From: Acetobacteraceae bacterium
GTDB lineage: Bacteria > Pseudomonadota > Alphaproteobacteria > Acetobacterales > Acetobacteraceae
DNA: 64,000 bases
NCBI GenBank assembly: GCA_022842185.1
Contig: JALHQB010000011.1
Coordinates: forward strand, 1 to 64,000
Direction: 5' to 3'
The notes below the pieces were generated by a model. It made no database searches, was not told the origin of the DNA, and worked only from the letters and a program-made list of their open reading frames with translations. Positions 9,493-19,200 of this stretch are shown here, piece by piece (the stretch's first letter is position 1; each line of letters starts with the position of its first letter). The position numbers and the translations under genes are program-made.

Positions 9493-10304
9493 GCGGCCGA
9501 TTTCCTCGCGCGTCGTTCGCGCTTCAGCAGTTCCGCGGCGAGATCGACATAGGCCTGTGCGCCAGCGGAGCGATGATCGTAGATAATGACCGGCAGTCCG
9601 TGCGACGGCGCCTCACTGATGCGGACATTGCGCGGGATGACGGTCGAATAGACTTTCGCGCCGAAAAAGGCGCGGACATCGGCGGCGACCAGTTCCGACA
9701 GGTTGTTCCGTTTGTCGAACATGGTCAGCACGATGCCTTCCAGGTCCAGCGCTGGGTTCAGGGCGCGCTTCACCCGCTCAATCGTGCGCGTGATCTGGGA
9801 GACGCCTTCCAGGGCGAAGAACTCTGTCTGCAACGGCACCAGCACGGACGTAGCCGCGACCAGAGCGTTCAGGGTCAGCAGCCCGAGAGAGGGCGGGCAG
9901 TCGATCAGGATGACCTCCGTACCGCCAAGTGCATCCCGCTGGGCTTCCAACGCGTCGCGCAGCCGGCGCTCCCGATTGTCCAGCCCAACAAGTTCGATCT
10001 CCGCCCCGGCCAGTTCCGGGTCCGCCGGCAGAAGCGTCAGGTTCGGCACCTTCGTCGGCCGTAGCAGATCACGCAACGCTCGTTCGCCGGTCAGCAGTGC
10101 GTAGGTGCCCGCGCCACGGTCCTGCCGCGCGATGCCGAGCCCGGTCGAGGCATTGCCTTGCGGATCCATGTCGATCAGAAGCACGCGCCGCTTGGTGGCC
10201 AAAGCGGTGGCGAGGTTGATGGCGGTCGTGGTTTTCCCGACGCCCCCCTTCTGGTTGGCAAGGGCGATGATACGAAGGGGTGCGCGGTCAGACGTCGCGG
10301 ACAA
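9489..10304 (-). CDS. parA: Chromosome-partitioning ATPase ParA
   Basis: A 271-residue Walker-type ATPase (Soj/ParA) that forms a nucleoid-bound gradient pulling ParB-parS complexes. The deviant Walker A box NQKGGVGKTT is at residues 17-26; the A' region DMDPQGNAS and Walker B region ILIDCPPSLG follow. The length without an N-terminal HTH is that of chromosomal rather than plasmid ParA. The only suitable start is TTG at 10304, inside the end of rsmG (17-base overlap), suggesting coupled translation. Confidence 0.96.
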   Translation of the reverse strand: MSATSDRAPLRIIALANQKGGVGKTTTAINLATALATKRRVLLIDMDPQGNASTGLGIARQDRGAGTYALLTGERALRDLLRPTKVPNLTLLPADPELAGAEIELVGLDNRERRLRDALEAQRDALGGTEVILIDCPPSLGLLTLNALVAATSVLVPLQTEFFALEGVSQITRTIERVKRALNPALDLEGIVLTMFDKRNNLSELVAADVRAFFGAKVYSTVIPRNVRISEAPSHGLPVIIYDHRSAGAQAYVDLAAELLKRERRARKSAA

Positions 10305-10899
10305 GGCGAATCTCGCTCAGGCGGAGGATGGTGGCCTCGGGGTCCGTGCGGCTGGCAAACCGCTCCGTGAGGAAGTGCCAGTGACGCGTGGCGCTCGTCA
10401 ACTCCTGCTCGACCGAACGACCTTTCGGCAGAACCGCGACGCCTCCCGGCGCGAGGAGTTTCGACGCAAATCGAAGCAGGGCATCAAGCGGCGCAAGCGC
10501 CCGCGCGGTCACGACGGCGATCGGAGGCAGCCTCGCCTGCTCGATGCGCTCCGGGTGTATCTTCACCCGCGACAGCTTCAACGTGCCTGCGACTTCAATG
10601 AGGAAGGCGGCTTTACGGCGGTCCGACTCGACCAGATGGATTTCCCGTTCCGGAAATGCGGCCGCGAGCACGATGCCGGGCAGTCCGCCGCCGGAGCCCA
10701 GGTCGGCGATGGCGCCATGGATGGGCATCAGCGGGGTCAGTTGCAAGCTGTCGGCGATGTGGCGTCGATCCACCTCAGCGGCCGTCTTGCCAGCCACCAG
10801 GTTGATGGACGCGTTCCACTTCAGCAGCAGGTCGCGATAGACCCCAAGGCGTTGATCCCGCGCGGGGTCGGGTGGCAGCTCGGCGATGTGATGTTTCAC
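10288..10899 (-). CDS. rsmG: 16S rRNA m7G527 methyltransferase
   Basis: A 203-residue RsmG (GidB). It methylates N7 of G527 in 16S rRNA using SAM; loss gives low-level streptomycin resistance in other bacteria. The SAM site reads [15 protein letters not shown] and the family motif VTARALAPL is present. The start is GTG at 10899 (GTGA overlap with the mnmG stop), and a parS site covers this start. The gene sits in the conserved mnmE-mnmG-rsmG-parA-parB block. Confidence 0.95.
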   Translation of the reverse strand: MKHHIAELPPDPARDQRLGVYRDLLLKWNASINLVAGKTAAEVDRRHIADSLQLTPLMPIHGAIADLGSGGGLPGIVLAAAFPEREIHLVESDRRKAAFLIEVAGTLKLSRVKIHPERIEQARLPPIAVVTARALAPLDALLRFASKLLAPGGVAVLPKGRSVEQELTSATRHWHFLTERFASRTDPEATILRLSEIRLVRDV

Positions 10900-10907
10900 G
10901 TGAAACG
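10892..10907. promoter_or_regulatory. parS: parS centromere site (15/16)
   Basis: TGTTTCACGTGAAACG matches the palindromic consensus TGTTTCACGTGAAACA in all but the last base. It spans the mnmG/rsmG junction, overlapping the rsmG GTG start. It should be bound by the ParB encoded nearby. Confidence 0.9.
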
Positions 10908-12764
10908 CGCACCATCGCGCCGCAGCGCCACGGCAAGTGCCGCGACGGCTGCCGGTGTAATACCGGGCAGTCGGCCGGCAGAGCCAAGCGTGGCAGGGCG
11001 CGCGAATGTCAGCCGTTGGCGCATTTCCGACGACAGGCCCGGAATCGCCCCGAAATCCAGGCTGTCCGGAATCAACATGCGTTCCTCGCGTTCCAGGAGC
11101 CGCATTTCGTTCTCCTGCCGACGCAGATACGGGGCGTAGAGGGCCTCGGCTTCAAGCTGTGCCCGCAATGCGGGGGCCAGGTCGCGAAGCCAGGGGAAGG
11201 CGGCATCGACGCGAGCGGCATCGACGCCGGGAAGGGCCAGAACCTCCAGCACCGATCGACGCTTACCGTCCTGGTTCACGGAGATGCCGCCAACCGCGAG
11301 CGAGGCTGGCGTGGCGCCGTCCGTGCGCGCGCGGGCCAGCGCATCCGCCACTGCTGCCGCGAAAGCCCTGTGCCGGGTGGCACGTTCCGGCCCGACGCAG
11401 CCCCAGCGAATTCCCGCCTCGGTCAGCCGCAGCCCCGCATTGTCCGCTCGTAGCACCAGTCGATGCTCGGCCCGCGCGGTGAGCATCCGGTACGGCTCAG
11501 ACACCCCCTGCAGCACCAGGTCATCAACCAGCACGCCAACATAGGCTTCCCCGCGTGTGAAAACTCGGTCTGGCACCGATCCTGAAGCGCGTCGGGCCGC
11601 GTTCAATCCGGCCATCAAGCCCTGCGCCGCGGCTTCCTCATATCCTGTCGTCCCATTGATCTGCCCGGCGAGGAACAGCCGCGGGACAGCCCGGACCTCC
11701 AACATCGGCGTCAATGCACGAGGGTCCACGTGGTCGTATTCGATGGCATAGCCTGGACGCAGAATCCGGGCCCTCTCCAGTCCTGGCATCGTCGCGATCA
11801 TTGCCGCCTGAACGTCCTCGGGCAGGCTCGTCGAGATGCCGTTCGGATAGACCGTGTCGTCGTCCAGGCCCTCGGGCTCCAAAAACACCTGGTGCCGTTC
11901 CCGATCGGCAAACCGCACCACCTTGTCCTCAATGGAGGGGCAGTACCGAGGGCCCACTCCCTGGATGCGGCCGCCGTAAACCGCGCTCTGGTGCAGATTG
12001 GCTCGGATCAGCGCATGGGTCTCAGGCGTGGTCGTCGTGATGCCACACGCCACTTGGCGGTTGGTGATGCGCTCCGTCATCCACGACAGCGGCTCCGGCG
12101 GGTCGTCGCCCGGTTGCGCTTCCAACTCACCCCAGGCGATCGTCCGGCCATCCAGCCGGGGCGGCGTGCCGGTCTTCAAACGAGACAGCGGCAGTCCCAG
12201 TCGATCGAACGCGAGGGCCAATCCGATGGCAGGCGCATCGCCCACCCGCCCGGCCGGGATGCGCTTGTCGCCGATATGGATCTCGCCCCGCAGGAAGGTG
12301 CCGGTCGTCACCACCAGTGCACCGCAGACCAGGCGACGGCCGTCCGCGGTCAACACCGCGGCGACCGAGCCGTCGGCAGCCATTTCGATGTCCTCGGCGG
12401 CCGAGGCCATGATCGTCAGGCCAGGCTGCGCCTCCAGCAAAGCGCGCACCGCGGCGCGGTACAACTTTCGATCTGCCTGTGCGCGAGGTCCGCGCACGGC
12501 GGGGCCTTTGGACCGGTTCAGCATTTTCACATGGATTGCCGCGGCGTCCGCAGCCCGCGCCATGATGCCGTCCAGCGCGTCCACCTCCCGCACGAGATGG
12601 CCTTTGCCAACCCCACCGATGGCCGGGTTGCAGGACATCTCGCCGAGCGTTTCGATCCGGTGAGTCAACAGCAGCGTCTGCGCGCCGCAGCGCGCCGCCG
12701 CAGCGGCCGCTTCGCAGCCGGCGTGGCCGCCACCGATGACGATGACGTCGAATGTCTGATCCAT
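10896..12764 (-). CDS. mnmG: tRNA U34 carboxymethylaminomethyl synthesis protein MnmG
   Basis: A 622-residue FAD enzyme (GidA) that works with MnmE to add the cmnm5 group to U34 of several tRNAs. The FAD-binding Rossmann motif [10 protein letters not shown] is at the N-terminus, followed by the family signature [14 protein letters not shown]. The second signature [15 protein letters not shown] occurs mid-protein, and the C-terminal helical domain that contacts MnmE is present. Its stop overlaps the rsmG start. An 87-base gap with a family A hairpin separates it from mnmE upstream. Confidence 0.97.
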   Translation of the reverse strand: MDQTFDVIVIGGGHAGCEAAAAAARCGAQTLLLTHRIETLGEMSCNPAIGGVGKGHLVREVDALDGIMARAADAAAIHVKMLNRSKGPAVRGPRAQADRKLYRAAVRALLEAQPGLTIMASAAEDIEMAADGSVAAVLTADGRRLVCGALVVTTGTFLRGEIHIGDKRIPAGRVGDAPAIGLALAFDRLGLPLSRLKTGTPPRLDGRTIAWGELEAQPGDDPPEPLSWMTERITNRQVACGITTTTPETHALIRANLHQSAVYGGRIQGVGPRYCPSIEDKVVRFADRERHQVFLEPEGLDDDTVYPNGISTSLPEDVQAAMIATMPGLERARILRPGYAIEYDHVDPRALTPMLEVRAVPRLFLAGQINGTTGYEEAAAQGLMAGLNAARRASGSVPDRVFTRGEAYVGVLVDDLVLQGVSEPYRMLTARAEHRLVLRADNAGLRLTEAGIRWGCVGPERATRHRAFAAAVADALARARTDGATPASLAVGGISVNQDGKRRSVLEVLALPGVDAARVDAAFPWLRDLAPALRAQLEAEALYAPYLRRQENEMRLLEREERMLIPDSLDFGAIPGLSSEMRQRLTFARPATLGSAGRLPGITPAAVAALAVALRRDGARFT

Positions 12765-12788
12765 GAGTGGTCGTATAGGGCAGGTGGA

Positions 12789-12831
12789 AAGGCGGGGGGA
12801 GAGAACTGCCCGATCTCCCGCCTTCTTTTGA
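12789..12831. repeat. Family A hairpin repeat, degenerate copy
   Basis: The sequence begins GGCGGGGGGAGAGAACT, followed by GCCCGATCTCCCGCC and a short T-rich tail (CTTTTG). It resembles the better copies at 16195 and 55327 and lies between mnmE and mnmG. The stem GGCGGGAGA/TCTCCCGCC region could act as an attenuator between the two genes. Confidence 0.5.
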
Positions 12832-12851
12832 TCAATCGCGCACGCGCGCGA

Positions 12852-14171
12852 TCATTTGCCGATGCAGAATTCGCGGAACACGACGTCGAGAATGTCCTCG
12901 ACACCGACACGACCCGTCAGACGGCCCAAGGCCCGCACGGCAGCACGCAACGCTTCCGAAGCCAGTTCTGGTAGAACGGCAGTCTCGGCATCGGCAAGCC
13001 AGGCGGCCGCTTCGGTGAGTGCAGCACGATGGCGCGGGCGCGTCAGCAAGGCGGCATCACCGGAACCGGCAAGCAGCACTGCCTCCTCGGCCAACCGCGT
13101 CCGCAAGCCATCCAGGCCAAACCCCGTACGGGCGGAAATAGCCAGCGGGACCGTTCCCGATATGATGTCCGGCCCGGGACCGAGATCGGTCTTGTTCACC
13201 AGAACCAAAGCGTTCGACGACACCCATGCCAGCGTCGCGGCATCGGGCGGCGCATCAGCGGCGAAAACGGCCAACACCAGGTCTGCCTCCTCCGCGCGCC
13301 GCTGCGCACGTCGAATGCCCTCCTCCTCGATCTCGTCCCCCGCTTCGCGCAACCCGGCAGTGTCGGCCAGGGTGACCGGGACGCCGGCCAGATCGAGCCG
13401 CACCTCGACCACATCCCGCGTCGTCCCGGCGCGGGCCGAGACGATCGCTGCCTCCCGCCCCGCAAGGGCGTTCAGCAGAGACGATTTGCCGGCATTCGGC
13501 GCGCCCAGGATCGCCACCACCAGCCCCTCCCGAAGGCGCTCCCCCTTGCTGTCATCGGCCAAATGCGCCGCGATCTCGCGCCTGAGCGCTGACGCGCCGG
13601 CGCGCGCCCTGTCGCTCAGGTCGGTGGGGAGGTCATCCTCGGCAAATTCGATCGCGGCTTCCTGGTGCGCAAGCAGGCGGGTCAATTGCGCAGCCCAACC
13701 ACCTGTCAGCCTGGCCAGGGCACCATCGACCTGCCGCAGCGCCTGACGCCTTTGTGCATCGGTATCGGCGGCGATCAGGTCCGCGATGCCCTCTGCTGCG
13801 GTCAGGTCCATCCGGCCGTTGAGGAACGCGCGCCGGGTGAACTCCCCCGGCTCGGCCGGCCTGGCGCCCAGCGACACCAGGGCGTCGCCCACGCCCGCCA
13901 CCACCGCCGAACCGCCATGCAGATGGAATTCGCCACTGTCTTCGCCGGTGTAGGATTTCGGACCCGGAAACCAGAGCAAAACCGCCTGGTCGAGCAACTC
14001 GTTCGTCGCGGGATGGCGCAGCCAGCGCAGACTGGCCATGCGGGGCGCGGGAAGTGTGCCGGCCAGCGTCGCGACGACTTGGGCGGTTTCAGGCCCAGAT
14101 ATCCGCATCACCGCTATGGCGCCGCGTCCAGCCCCGCTGGCCACAGCAAAAATCGTGTCAGAAATAGCCAT
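12852..14171 (-). CDS. mnmE: tRNA modification GTPase MnmE
   Basis: A 439-residue TrmE/MnmE, partner of MnmG. The N-terminal tetrahydrofolate-binding domain is followed by helices and an inserted G domain with GAPNAGKSSLLNAL (G1), DTAGLREAGDEIEEEG (G3 and switch II) and NKTD (G4). The C-terminus ends FCIGK, the conserved motif whose Cys is needed for modification. ATG 14171 is selected because it starts the canonical DTIFAVASGAGRGAIAV region; upstream codons run toward the parS site at 14216. Confidence 0.97.
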   Translation of the reverse strand: MAISDTIFAVASGAGRGAIAVMRISGPETAQVVATLAGTLPAPRMASLRWLRHPATNELLDQAVLLWFPGPKSYTGEDSGEFHLHGGSAVVAGVGDALVSLGARPAEPGEFTRRAFLNGRMDLTAAEGIADLIAADTDAQRRQALRQVDGALARLTGGWAAQLTRLLAHQEAAIEFAEDDLPTDLSDRARAGASALRREIAAHLADDSKGERLREGLVVAILGAPNAGKSSLLNALAGREAAIVSARAGTTRDVVEVRLDLAGVPVTLADTAGLREAGDEIEEEGIRRAQRRAEEADLVLAVFAADAPPDAATLAWVSSNALVLVNKTDLGPGPDIISGTVPLAISARTGFGLDGLRTRLAEEAVLLAGSGDAALLTRPRHRAALTEAAAWLADAETAVLPELASEALRAAVRALGRLTGRVGVEDILDVVFREFCIGK

Positions 14172-14215
14172 CCGCCCGCGCCTATCTCTCCGACATTGCG
14201 ATGCGTGCAATCCCC

Positions 14216-14231
14216 TGTTTCACGTGAAACA
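14216..14231. promoter_or_regulatory. parS: parS centromere site (perfect 16-bp palindrome)
   Basis: TGTTTCACGTGAAACA is an exact match to the bacterial parS consensus. It lies in the 63-base gap between the ferredoxin gene and mnmE, about 12.4 kb from the putative origin and 4.7 kb from parB. Confidence 0.95.
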
Positions 14232-14234
14232 CTT

Positions 14235-14588
14235 TCAGGCCTTCGGCGGAGGTACGTCCGTTTCCGTCAACATCAGCCGCCGCACCCTGCCGCCGCCGAT
14301 CACATGAACCTGGAGAATTTCCTCGACATCGCTTGTGGTCAGCGGGCGATACCAAACGCCTTCGGGGTAGATCACCATCGCAGGCCCGAATTCGCACCGT
14401 TCCAGACATCCTGCGGTATTCACGCGAATGTCGGCGATCTTCAACTCTTTCGCCCGCGCCTTCATGTAGTCGCGAAGTTTCTCCGAACCCCTGGCCGCGC
14501 AGCACCCGCGCGGGTGGTTGTCGGGTCGGCGATTCGTGCAAACGAAAACATGTGCGGCATAAAAAGGCGGCGGGTCGGGATCGGTCAC
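14235..14588 (-). CDS. Thioredoxin-like [2Fe-2S] ferredoxin
   Basis: A protein of about 117 residues. Four cysteines fit the thioredoxin-fold [2Fe-2S] ferredoxin pattern: FVCTNRRP, then PRGCCAARG, then NTAGCLERCEFGP. These proteins are small electron carriers of poorly known role in proteobacteria. GTG at 14588 is preferred because GGAGG stands nine bases upstream and the fold begins directly after; an ATG at 14642 in frame is possible but adds unrelated residues. It ends just beside a parS site. Confidence 0.8.
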   Translation of the reverse strand: MTDPDPPPFYAAHVFVCTNRRPDNHPRGCCAARGSEKLRDYMKARAKELKIADIRVNTAGCLERCEFGPAMVIYPEGVWYRPLTTSDVEEILQVHVIGGGRVRRLMLTETDVPPPKA

Positions 14589-14703
14589 GCGAAAGCCTCC
14601 AAAATGCGGCTGCGGTCCATGTAGCGGTCCATCCCGGCGCATCCAACCCACATCAGTCCTTCTTGACGGCCCATTGCCGGAAGCTGACTGTCTTAGCCCA
14701 GCC

Positions 14704-15216
14704 ATGCCCCAGCTCTCCCTCCACACCCCGCTCGGCGACCTCACTCTGTCGGAGGAAGACGGAGCCATCGTCGCGCTCGACTGGGGCCGGGGCCGCGATC
14801 AAGATTCAACGCCGCTGCTGTTGCGCGCCCGCGATCAATTGCAGGATTATTTCGATGGGACACGAACGCGCTTCGACTTGCCGCTCTCGCCGCATGGCAC
14901 CGCCTTCCAGCGAAAAGTCTGGGACGCGCTCTGCGCCATCCCCGCGGGTCAGACCCGATCCTATCTCGACATCGCCAGGAATGTCGGCTGCCGGGCGCCG
15001 CGCGCCGTCGGGCAGGCGAATGGGGCCAACCCCATTCCCATCCTGATCCCCTGCCACCGGGTGGTTGCCGCCGATGGCTCTCTCGGCGGCTATTCGGGCG
15101 GCGAGGGAGCGGCTACCAAGCGGTACCTCCTCGACCTCGAGCGTACCGCCCCCGAGGCCCCGACCCTTTTCACGGCCGCCCCCAGCCCGGCCCAGCGACG
15201 GACCCGTCCTTCATGA
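14704..15216 (+). CDS. ogt: Methylated-DNA--protein-cysteine methyltransferase
   Basis: A 170-residue suicide repair protein that takes alkyl groups from O6-alkylguanine onto its own Cys. The active site is IPCHRVV, preceded by GTAFQRKVWDAL and the ANGANPIPI loop of the HTH domain. The N-terminal domain is short (Ogt rather than Ada type), and a Pro/Ala-rich C-terminal tail of about 20 residues is extra. ATG 14704 is favoured over an upstream in-frame ATG because MPQLSLHTPLG aligns with the family start. Its stop overlaps the next gene's ATG. Confidence 0.92.
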   Translation: MPQLSLHTPLGDLTLSEEDGAIVALDWGRGRDQDSTPLLLRARDQLQDYFDGTRTRFDLPLSPHGTAFQRKVWDALCAIPAGQTRSYLDIARNVGCRAPRAVGQANGANPIPILIPCHRVVAADGSLGGYSGGEGAATKRYLLDLERTAPEAPTLFTAAPSPAQRRTRPS

Positions 15217-16187
15217 CCCACGCCATCCGCATCCATGAAACCGGCGGCCCCGAGAAACTGATCTGGGAGGACATTCCCCTCCCATCTCCCAAGCCCGGTG
15301 AGGCACTGGTTCGCCACAAGGCGGTCGGCCTCAACTTCATCGACGTCTATTTCCGCACCGGCCTGTACAAGGCACCGTCCCTGCCGGCAATCATCGGCAT
15401 GGAAGGCTCCGGTATCGTCGAGGCCGTCGGCGAAGGCGTGACCGAAGTCGCCGTTGGTGACCGTGTTGCCTATGCCACGGCGCCGATCGGGGCCTATGCC
15501 GAAGCCCGGTGCATCAAGGCCGACCGGCTCGTGAAAATGCCCGATGGGATCGGCTTCGAGCAGGCCGCGGCGATGATGCTGCAAGGCATGACCGCCGCCT
15601 TCCTCATCAAGAAATGCTATCCGGTGCAGTCTGGGCAGACCGTGCTGGTCCATGCGGCGGCGGGCGGCGTCGGCCTGATCATGTGCCAGTGGCTCAAGCA
15701 TCTCGGCTGCACCGTGATCGGCGTCGTCGGCACCGAGGAAAAGGCGACCCTTGCCAAGGCCCATGGCGCATCGCACGCCCTGCTGACCACCGACGATGTG
15801 CCCGCGCGTGTGAAGGAGATCACCGGCGGCGCCATGCTCCCGGTCGTCTTCGACAGCGTCGGCCGCGACAGTTTCAACGTTTCCCTCGACTGCCTTGCCC
15901 CCTTCGGCATGCTGGTGTCCTACGGCAATGCCTCCGGGCCTGTCGCCGTTCCGGACCTGGGCATCCTGGCCGCGAAGGGCTCCCTGTTCCTGACCCGTCC
16001 AACCCTCGCCACCTATACCGCCAAGCGCGAAGACCTGATCGCTCGGGCCAATGATCTGTTCGAGGTGGTGGGATCCGGCGTAGTGCAGATCCGCGTCAAT
16101 CAGACCTTTGCGTTGAAGGATGCCAGCGACGCCCACCGCGCGCTCGAGGCACGACAGACGACGGGCAGCACGGTGTTGCTCCCGTAG
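15213..16187 (+). CDS. NADPH:quinone oxidoreductase, zinc-independent MDR family
   Basis: A 324-residue medium-chain reductase of the Qor group. It likely reduces quinones or alpha,beta-unsaturated carbonyls with NADPH. The GroES-like half contains NFIDVYFRTGLY, typical of Qor; the nucleotide loop reads HAAAGGVGLI. Zinc-ligand cysteines of alcohol dehydrogenases are absent. It overlaps the alkyltransferase gene by four bases, so the two are co-expressed, perhaps as part of a response to reactive electrophiles (inference). Confidence 0.9.
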   Translation: MTHAIRIHETGGPEKLIWEDIPLPSPKPGEALVRHKAVGLNFIDVYFRTGLYKAPSLPAIIGMEGSGIVEAVGEGVTEVAVGDRVAYATAPIGAYAEARCIKADRLVKMPDGIGFEQAAAMMLQGMTAAFLIKKCYPVQSGQTVLVHAAAGGVGLIMCQWLKHLGCTVIGVVGTEEKATLAKAHGASHALLTTDDVPARVKEITGGAMLPVVFDSVGRDSFNVSLDCLAPFGMLVSYGNASGPVAVPDLGILAAKGSLFLTRPTLATYTAKREDLIARANDLFEVVGSGVVQIRVNQTFALKDASDAHRALEARQTTGSTVLLP

Positions 16188-16194
16188 GACGCAA

Positions 16195-16237
16195 GGTCGG
16201 GGGAGAGAACTCCCCCGAACCCCCTCCTTTTTCTGTC
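16195..16237 (+). repeat. Family A hairpin repeat
   Basis: GGTCGGGGGAGAGAACTCCC begins the copy, followed by CCGAACCCCCTCC and a T-run (TTTTTCTG). The stem GGGGGAG/CTCCCCC plus T-run looks like an intrinsic terminator for the oxidoreductase. It lies between convergent genes. Near-identical arms occur at 55327 and, inverted, at 55396. Confidence 0.75.
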
Positions 16238-16243
16238 TGTTGC

Positions 16244-17491
16244 CTACTCCGCAGGTTGGGCGATCGAACCGCGCTCTCGTTCGAACTCGGGTGCCTTCGC
16301 CCACATCTCGGGCTTCAGCTCCTCCTGCCGGTCGGGGAACGCAAAGGCGCAGACGAGCGTCACAACCGCCACGCCGGCCAGCACCAGCATCGCCACCGCA
16401 AGCGACCCTGTCGCCTCATGCAGGTATCCCACCAGGGGCGAGGCGACCGCGGCTCCCAGGAAGCCAATGGTGAACCGGATCGAATACAGTTTCGCGCGAA
16501 GCTCCGGCGCCACATACCGGGCCGTCATCGTCTCGTTCACCGTCACCTGACCAAACACGCAGGCCGCGACGAGCCCCGCGACCGGCAGCACCAGCCACCC
16601 TTCCAGGAAGGACAAGGCCAGAAGCCCCGGCACAAGTGCCAGGGCCAGCGGCATGAACACGGCCTTCAGGGTCCGGCGATCGATCATCCGGCCCACCGTG
16701 AACTGCGTCACGCCGCCACAGATCGTCGCAATGAAGGCCAGCAGCCCAACCACCGGCAACAGGTCAGGGCTGTTCGCCAGTCTCTCCTGCATCAGTTTCG
16801 GAATCAGCAGTGTGTAGGCATTGAACACGAGGCCCGACACGGCCGCGATCGACATCAGTATCAACACCGCCCGGCGCACCACGGCACGCGGGATCTCGGT
16901 GAAAGGCCGCGATCCACCGGCTTTGACGGCATCGAATTCGGGTTCGCGCATGTAGAACAGGCCAACCACGAAGCACACGATGCCCGGCAGGATGAAGGCC
17001 CAGCGCCAACCGAGGGTCGCCGCCACGAAGGCGGTCACGATCGGTGCGGTGGCCACGCCGAAATTGCCGAAGACACCATTGATGCCCATGGCGCGGCCAA
17101 CCTTGTCTCCGGCCGCTTCCACCAGGACTGCGGTGCCGATCGGGTGATAGACCGCCGCGAAGCAGCCCATCAGGCCCAACGCTATGCCGATGCTGGCCGG
17201 GCTGTCCATCAGCCCCGCCACCGACATGAAAAAACCGGTGCCCAGGAAGAAGGACGTCATCATCGCCCGGCGCCCAAACCGCGCGGCCAGCCAGCCCATC
17301 GGCAAGGCACAGAGGCCATAGGTGACGAACATCCCGGTCCCGAGCGCCAGGACGGGCCCGAAATCCCCGCCAAAGATCGCTTTGTCCTGGGTCACCATGG
17401 CGAGCACGGCCGTGGCCAGGATCAGCAGGCAGTAATGTGTAAAGGTGTGGGCGGCGTTGATGAACACCACCTGGCGCATCGCCGGTGTCAT
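16244..17491 (-). CDS. MFS transporter
   Basis: A 415-residue membrane protein with about 12 hydrophobic segments in two halves. The cytoplasmic loop after helix 2 reads GWLAARFGRRAMM, the major-facilitator motif. The substrate cannot be inferred. ATG 17491 (MTPAMRQVVFINAAHTFTHY) is chosen because it puts the first helix at the N-terminus. The FINAAHTFTHY start is common in a subgroup of alphaproteobacterial MFS carriers. It is divergent from an AraC-type regulator only 46 bases away, which probably controls it. Confidence 0.87.
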   Translation of the reverse strand: MTPAMRQVVFINAAHTFTHYCLLILATAVLAMVTQDKAIFGGDFGPVLALGTGMFVTYGLCALPMGWLAARFGRRAMMTSFFLGTGFFMSVAGLMDSPASIGIALGLMGCFAAVYHPIGTAVLVEAAGDKVGRAMGINGVFGNFGVATAPIVTAFVAATLGWRWAFILPGIVCFVVGLFYMREPEFDAVKAGGSRPFTEIPRAVVRRAVLILMSIAAVSGLVFNAYTLLIPKLMQERLANSPDLLPVVGLLAFIATICGGVTQFTVGRMIDRRTLKAVFMPLALALVPGLLALSFLEGWLVLPVAGLVAACVFGQVTVNETMTARYVAPELRAKLYSIRFTIGFLGAAVASPLVGYLHEATGSLAVAMLVLAGVAVVTLVCAFAFPDRQEELKPEMWAKAPEFERERGSIAQPAE

Positions 17492-17537
17492 GGTTTTCCC
17501 TCTCGCGCAGACTTTCGCTGCGACGTCATCGCAGGAT

Positions 17538-18377
17538 ATGCTCGGCCGCATGGCGACGTCTGGCCAAACCCTGTCGGAAGATGGCCAAGCACCGGCACTT
17601 CGCCGAGACATTCCCCATGACCGGGTGGACCGGCCTCTCGCCGCCTTCGCTCGGGACTATCCCGAAGGTGATGCCGTACCGCGCCACACCCACGCACGCG
17701 CACAGCTTCTCTATGCCACGGACGGCATCATGCGCGTGACGACCGACACCGAGCGCTACACCGTTCCTCCAGCCCGCGCACTGTGGCTGCCCGCGGGTCT
17801 CCCGCATGCCGTGGCGATGCCGCGGGGCTTGGCCATGCGCGCATTGTTCCTGCGCGCCGATGCGGCCCGTGATCTTCCGCCGCACCCGGCGGCGCTGTCC
17901 GTCTCCGCGCTTTTGCGGGAATTGATCCTCGCTGCCTGCGCAGAACCCCTGGAATGGGATGAGCACGGCCGCGGGGGTCATCTCGCGGCCCTGATGCTTG
18001 AGGAGATCCGCCGCGCTCCGCATCTTCCAATCGCCGTTCCCCAGCCGCGCGACAGCCGCCTGCAGCGCCTGGCCACGGCCCTCGCCGCCGATCCGGCCAG
18101 CCCGCTGACACTGGACGACTGGGCTGTCCGCAGCGGCGCCAGCCCCCGCACATTGAGGCGCCTGTTCCAGGCCGAGACTGGCATGGGCTTCGCCCGCTGG
18201 CGGCAGGCCCTGCGATTGGCGGAAGCCGCGGCCCTGCTCGCCGGCGGCACATCCCCCGCCCGGGCCGCGGCGGCTGTCGGCTATGGCAGTGCGCCCGCCT
18301 TCGGTGCCGCCTACCGGGCTGCCTTCGGGGCGACGCCGGGCAGCAAGGACATATCGGCAAGGGCAGATCGCGGCTGA
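17538..18377 (+). CDS. AraC-family transcriptional regulator
   Basis: A 279-residue regulator with an N-terminal cupin sensor (PRHTHARAQLLYATDGIMRV, then LWLPAGLPHAV) and a C-terminal double HTH (SGASPRTLRRLFQAETGM and AAAAVGYGSAPAFGAAYRAAFG). This is the one-component type that binds a small ligand and often controls a divergent exporter, here the MFS gene. ATG 17538 follows GCAGGAT; ATG 17550 is a possible alternative. The 46-base divergent gap would have to hold both promoters and the operator. Confidence 0.88.
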   Translation: MLGRMATSGQTLSEDGQAPALRRDIPHDRVDRPLAAFARDYPEGDAVPRHTHARAQLLYATDGIMRVTTDTERYTVPPARALWLPAGLPHAVAMPRGLAMRALFLRADAARDLPPHPAALSVSALLRELILAACAEPLEWDEHGRGGHLAALMLEEIRRAPHLPIAVPQPRDSRLQRLATALAADPASPLTLDDWAVRSGASPRTLRRLFQAETGMGFARWRQALRLAEAAALLAGGTSPARAAAAVGYGSAPAFGAAYRAAFGATPGSKDISARADRG

Positions 18378-18504
18378 CTGGGATCGGCCAGACGCGCGAC
18401 GATGCTCGATCAATCACAGGCCCAATATGAACCGCAGCGTGGTCCAGGCTGACACGCGCCCCGGGTGGTTCCCCTGTCCGGCCAATCCCCGCACCATGTC
18501 GGGC

Positions 18505-19200
18505 ATGTCCACAGCGTTCCTCCCCGGCCTGCGTGAGGCCCTCGGCGCAGCCGGTGTCGCCATGGCGGCCACCTTCCTTGCCTTTGGTGCCGCCGCGCAG
18601 GAAGCCGGCCTGTCGCCTGGTTGGGCACTGCTGGCATGCTGGGGCATCTATGGCATGCCGGGTCAACTCGTCCTGGTCCAGGCGGCCGCGACGGGCTGGG
18701 CCGGCGGCGTCGGGACCGCCGTGATGGGTGCGGTGGCCGTGAATGCCCGTTTCCTGCCGATGGCCGTGTCCTTGACCCCGGTCCTGTCCGCCGGCGATCG
18801 CTGGCGATTGCTGCCGGCCGTGCCGTTCATCGCCGTGACACCCTGGGCGGCCGCGATGCGCGCCCTGCCGGCGATCGACCGGCCTTCGCGCATCGGATGG
18901 TTCCTCGGCTTCGGTCTGACATCCTGGCTTGTGGCGGGTACGGCGGCGCTGTCGGGATTCTTCATCGCTGCCGCTCTGGGCCCCGAAGCGCGAGCCGCAT
19001 TGTTGTTCGTCAACCCGCTGTACTACGCCCTGCTGCTCGCGGCGGACCTCGACAAGCCGGCGCCACGACGTGCCGTCCTGTGTGGGGCTGCCGCCGCAGG
19101 CTTGGCGTTCCTGCTGCCGCCCGCCATGGCATTGCTCGCCGCCGGGCTTCTGGGCGGGTCCGCGGCCTTTCTATGGGGACGCCGCCGTGCCACCGGCTGA
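18505..19200 (+). CDS. azlC: AzlC-family branched-chain amino acid exporter, large subunit
   Basis: About 231 residues with five or more hydrophobic segments. FLPGLREALGAAGVAMAATF and the Pro-Gly-Gln-Leu helix (WGIYGMPGQLVLVQ) and NARFLPMAVSL are AzlC family features. AzlC with AzlD exports branched-chain amino acids or analogues. The exact start is uncertain: ATG 18496 and 18427 are in frame upstream with no clear ribosome site. The stop overlaps azlD by 14 bases. Confidence 0.85.
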   Translation: MSTAFLPGLREALGAAGVAMAATFLAFGAAAQEAGLSPGWALLACWGIYGMPGQLVLVQAAATGWAGGVGTAVMGAVAVNARFLPMAVSLTPVLSAGDRWRLLPAVPFIAVTPWAAAMRALPAIDRPSRIGWFLGFGLTSWLVAGTAALSGFFIAAALGPEARAALLFVNPLYYALLLAADLDKPAPRRAVLCGAAAAGLAFLLPPAMALLAAGLLGGSAAFLWGRRRATG

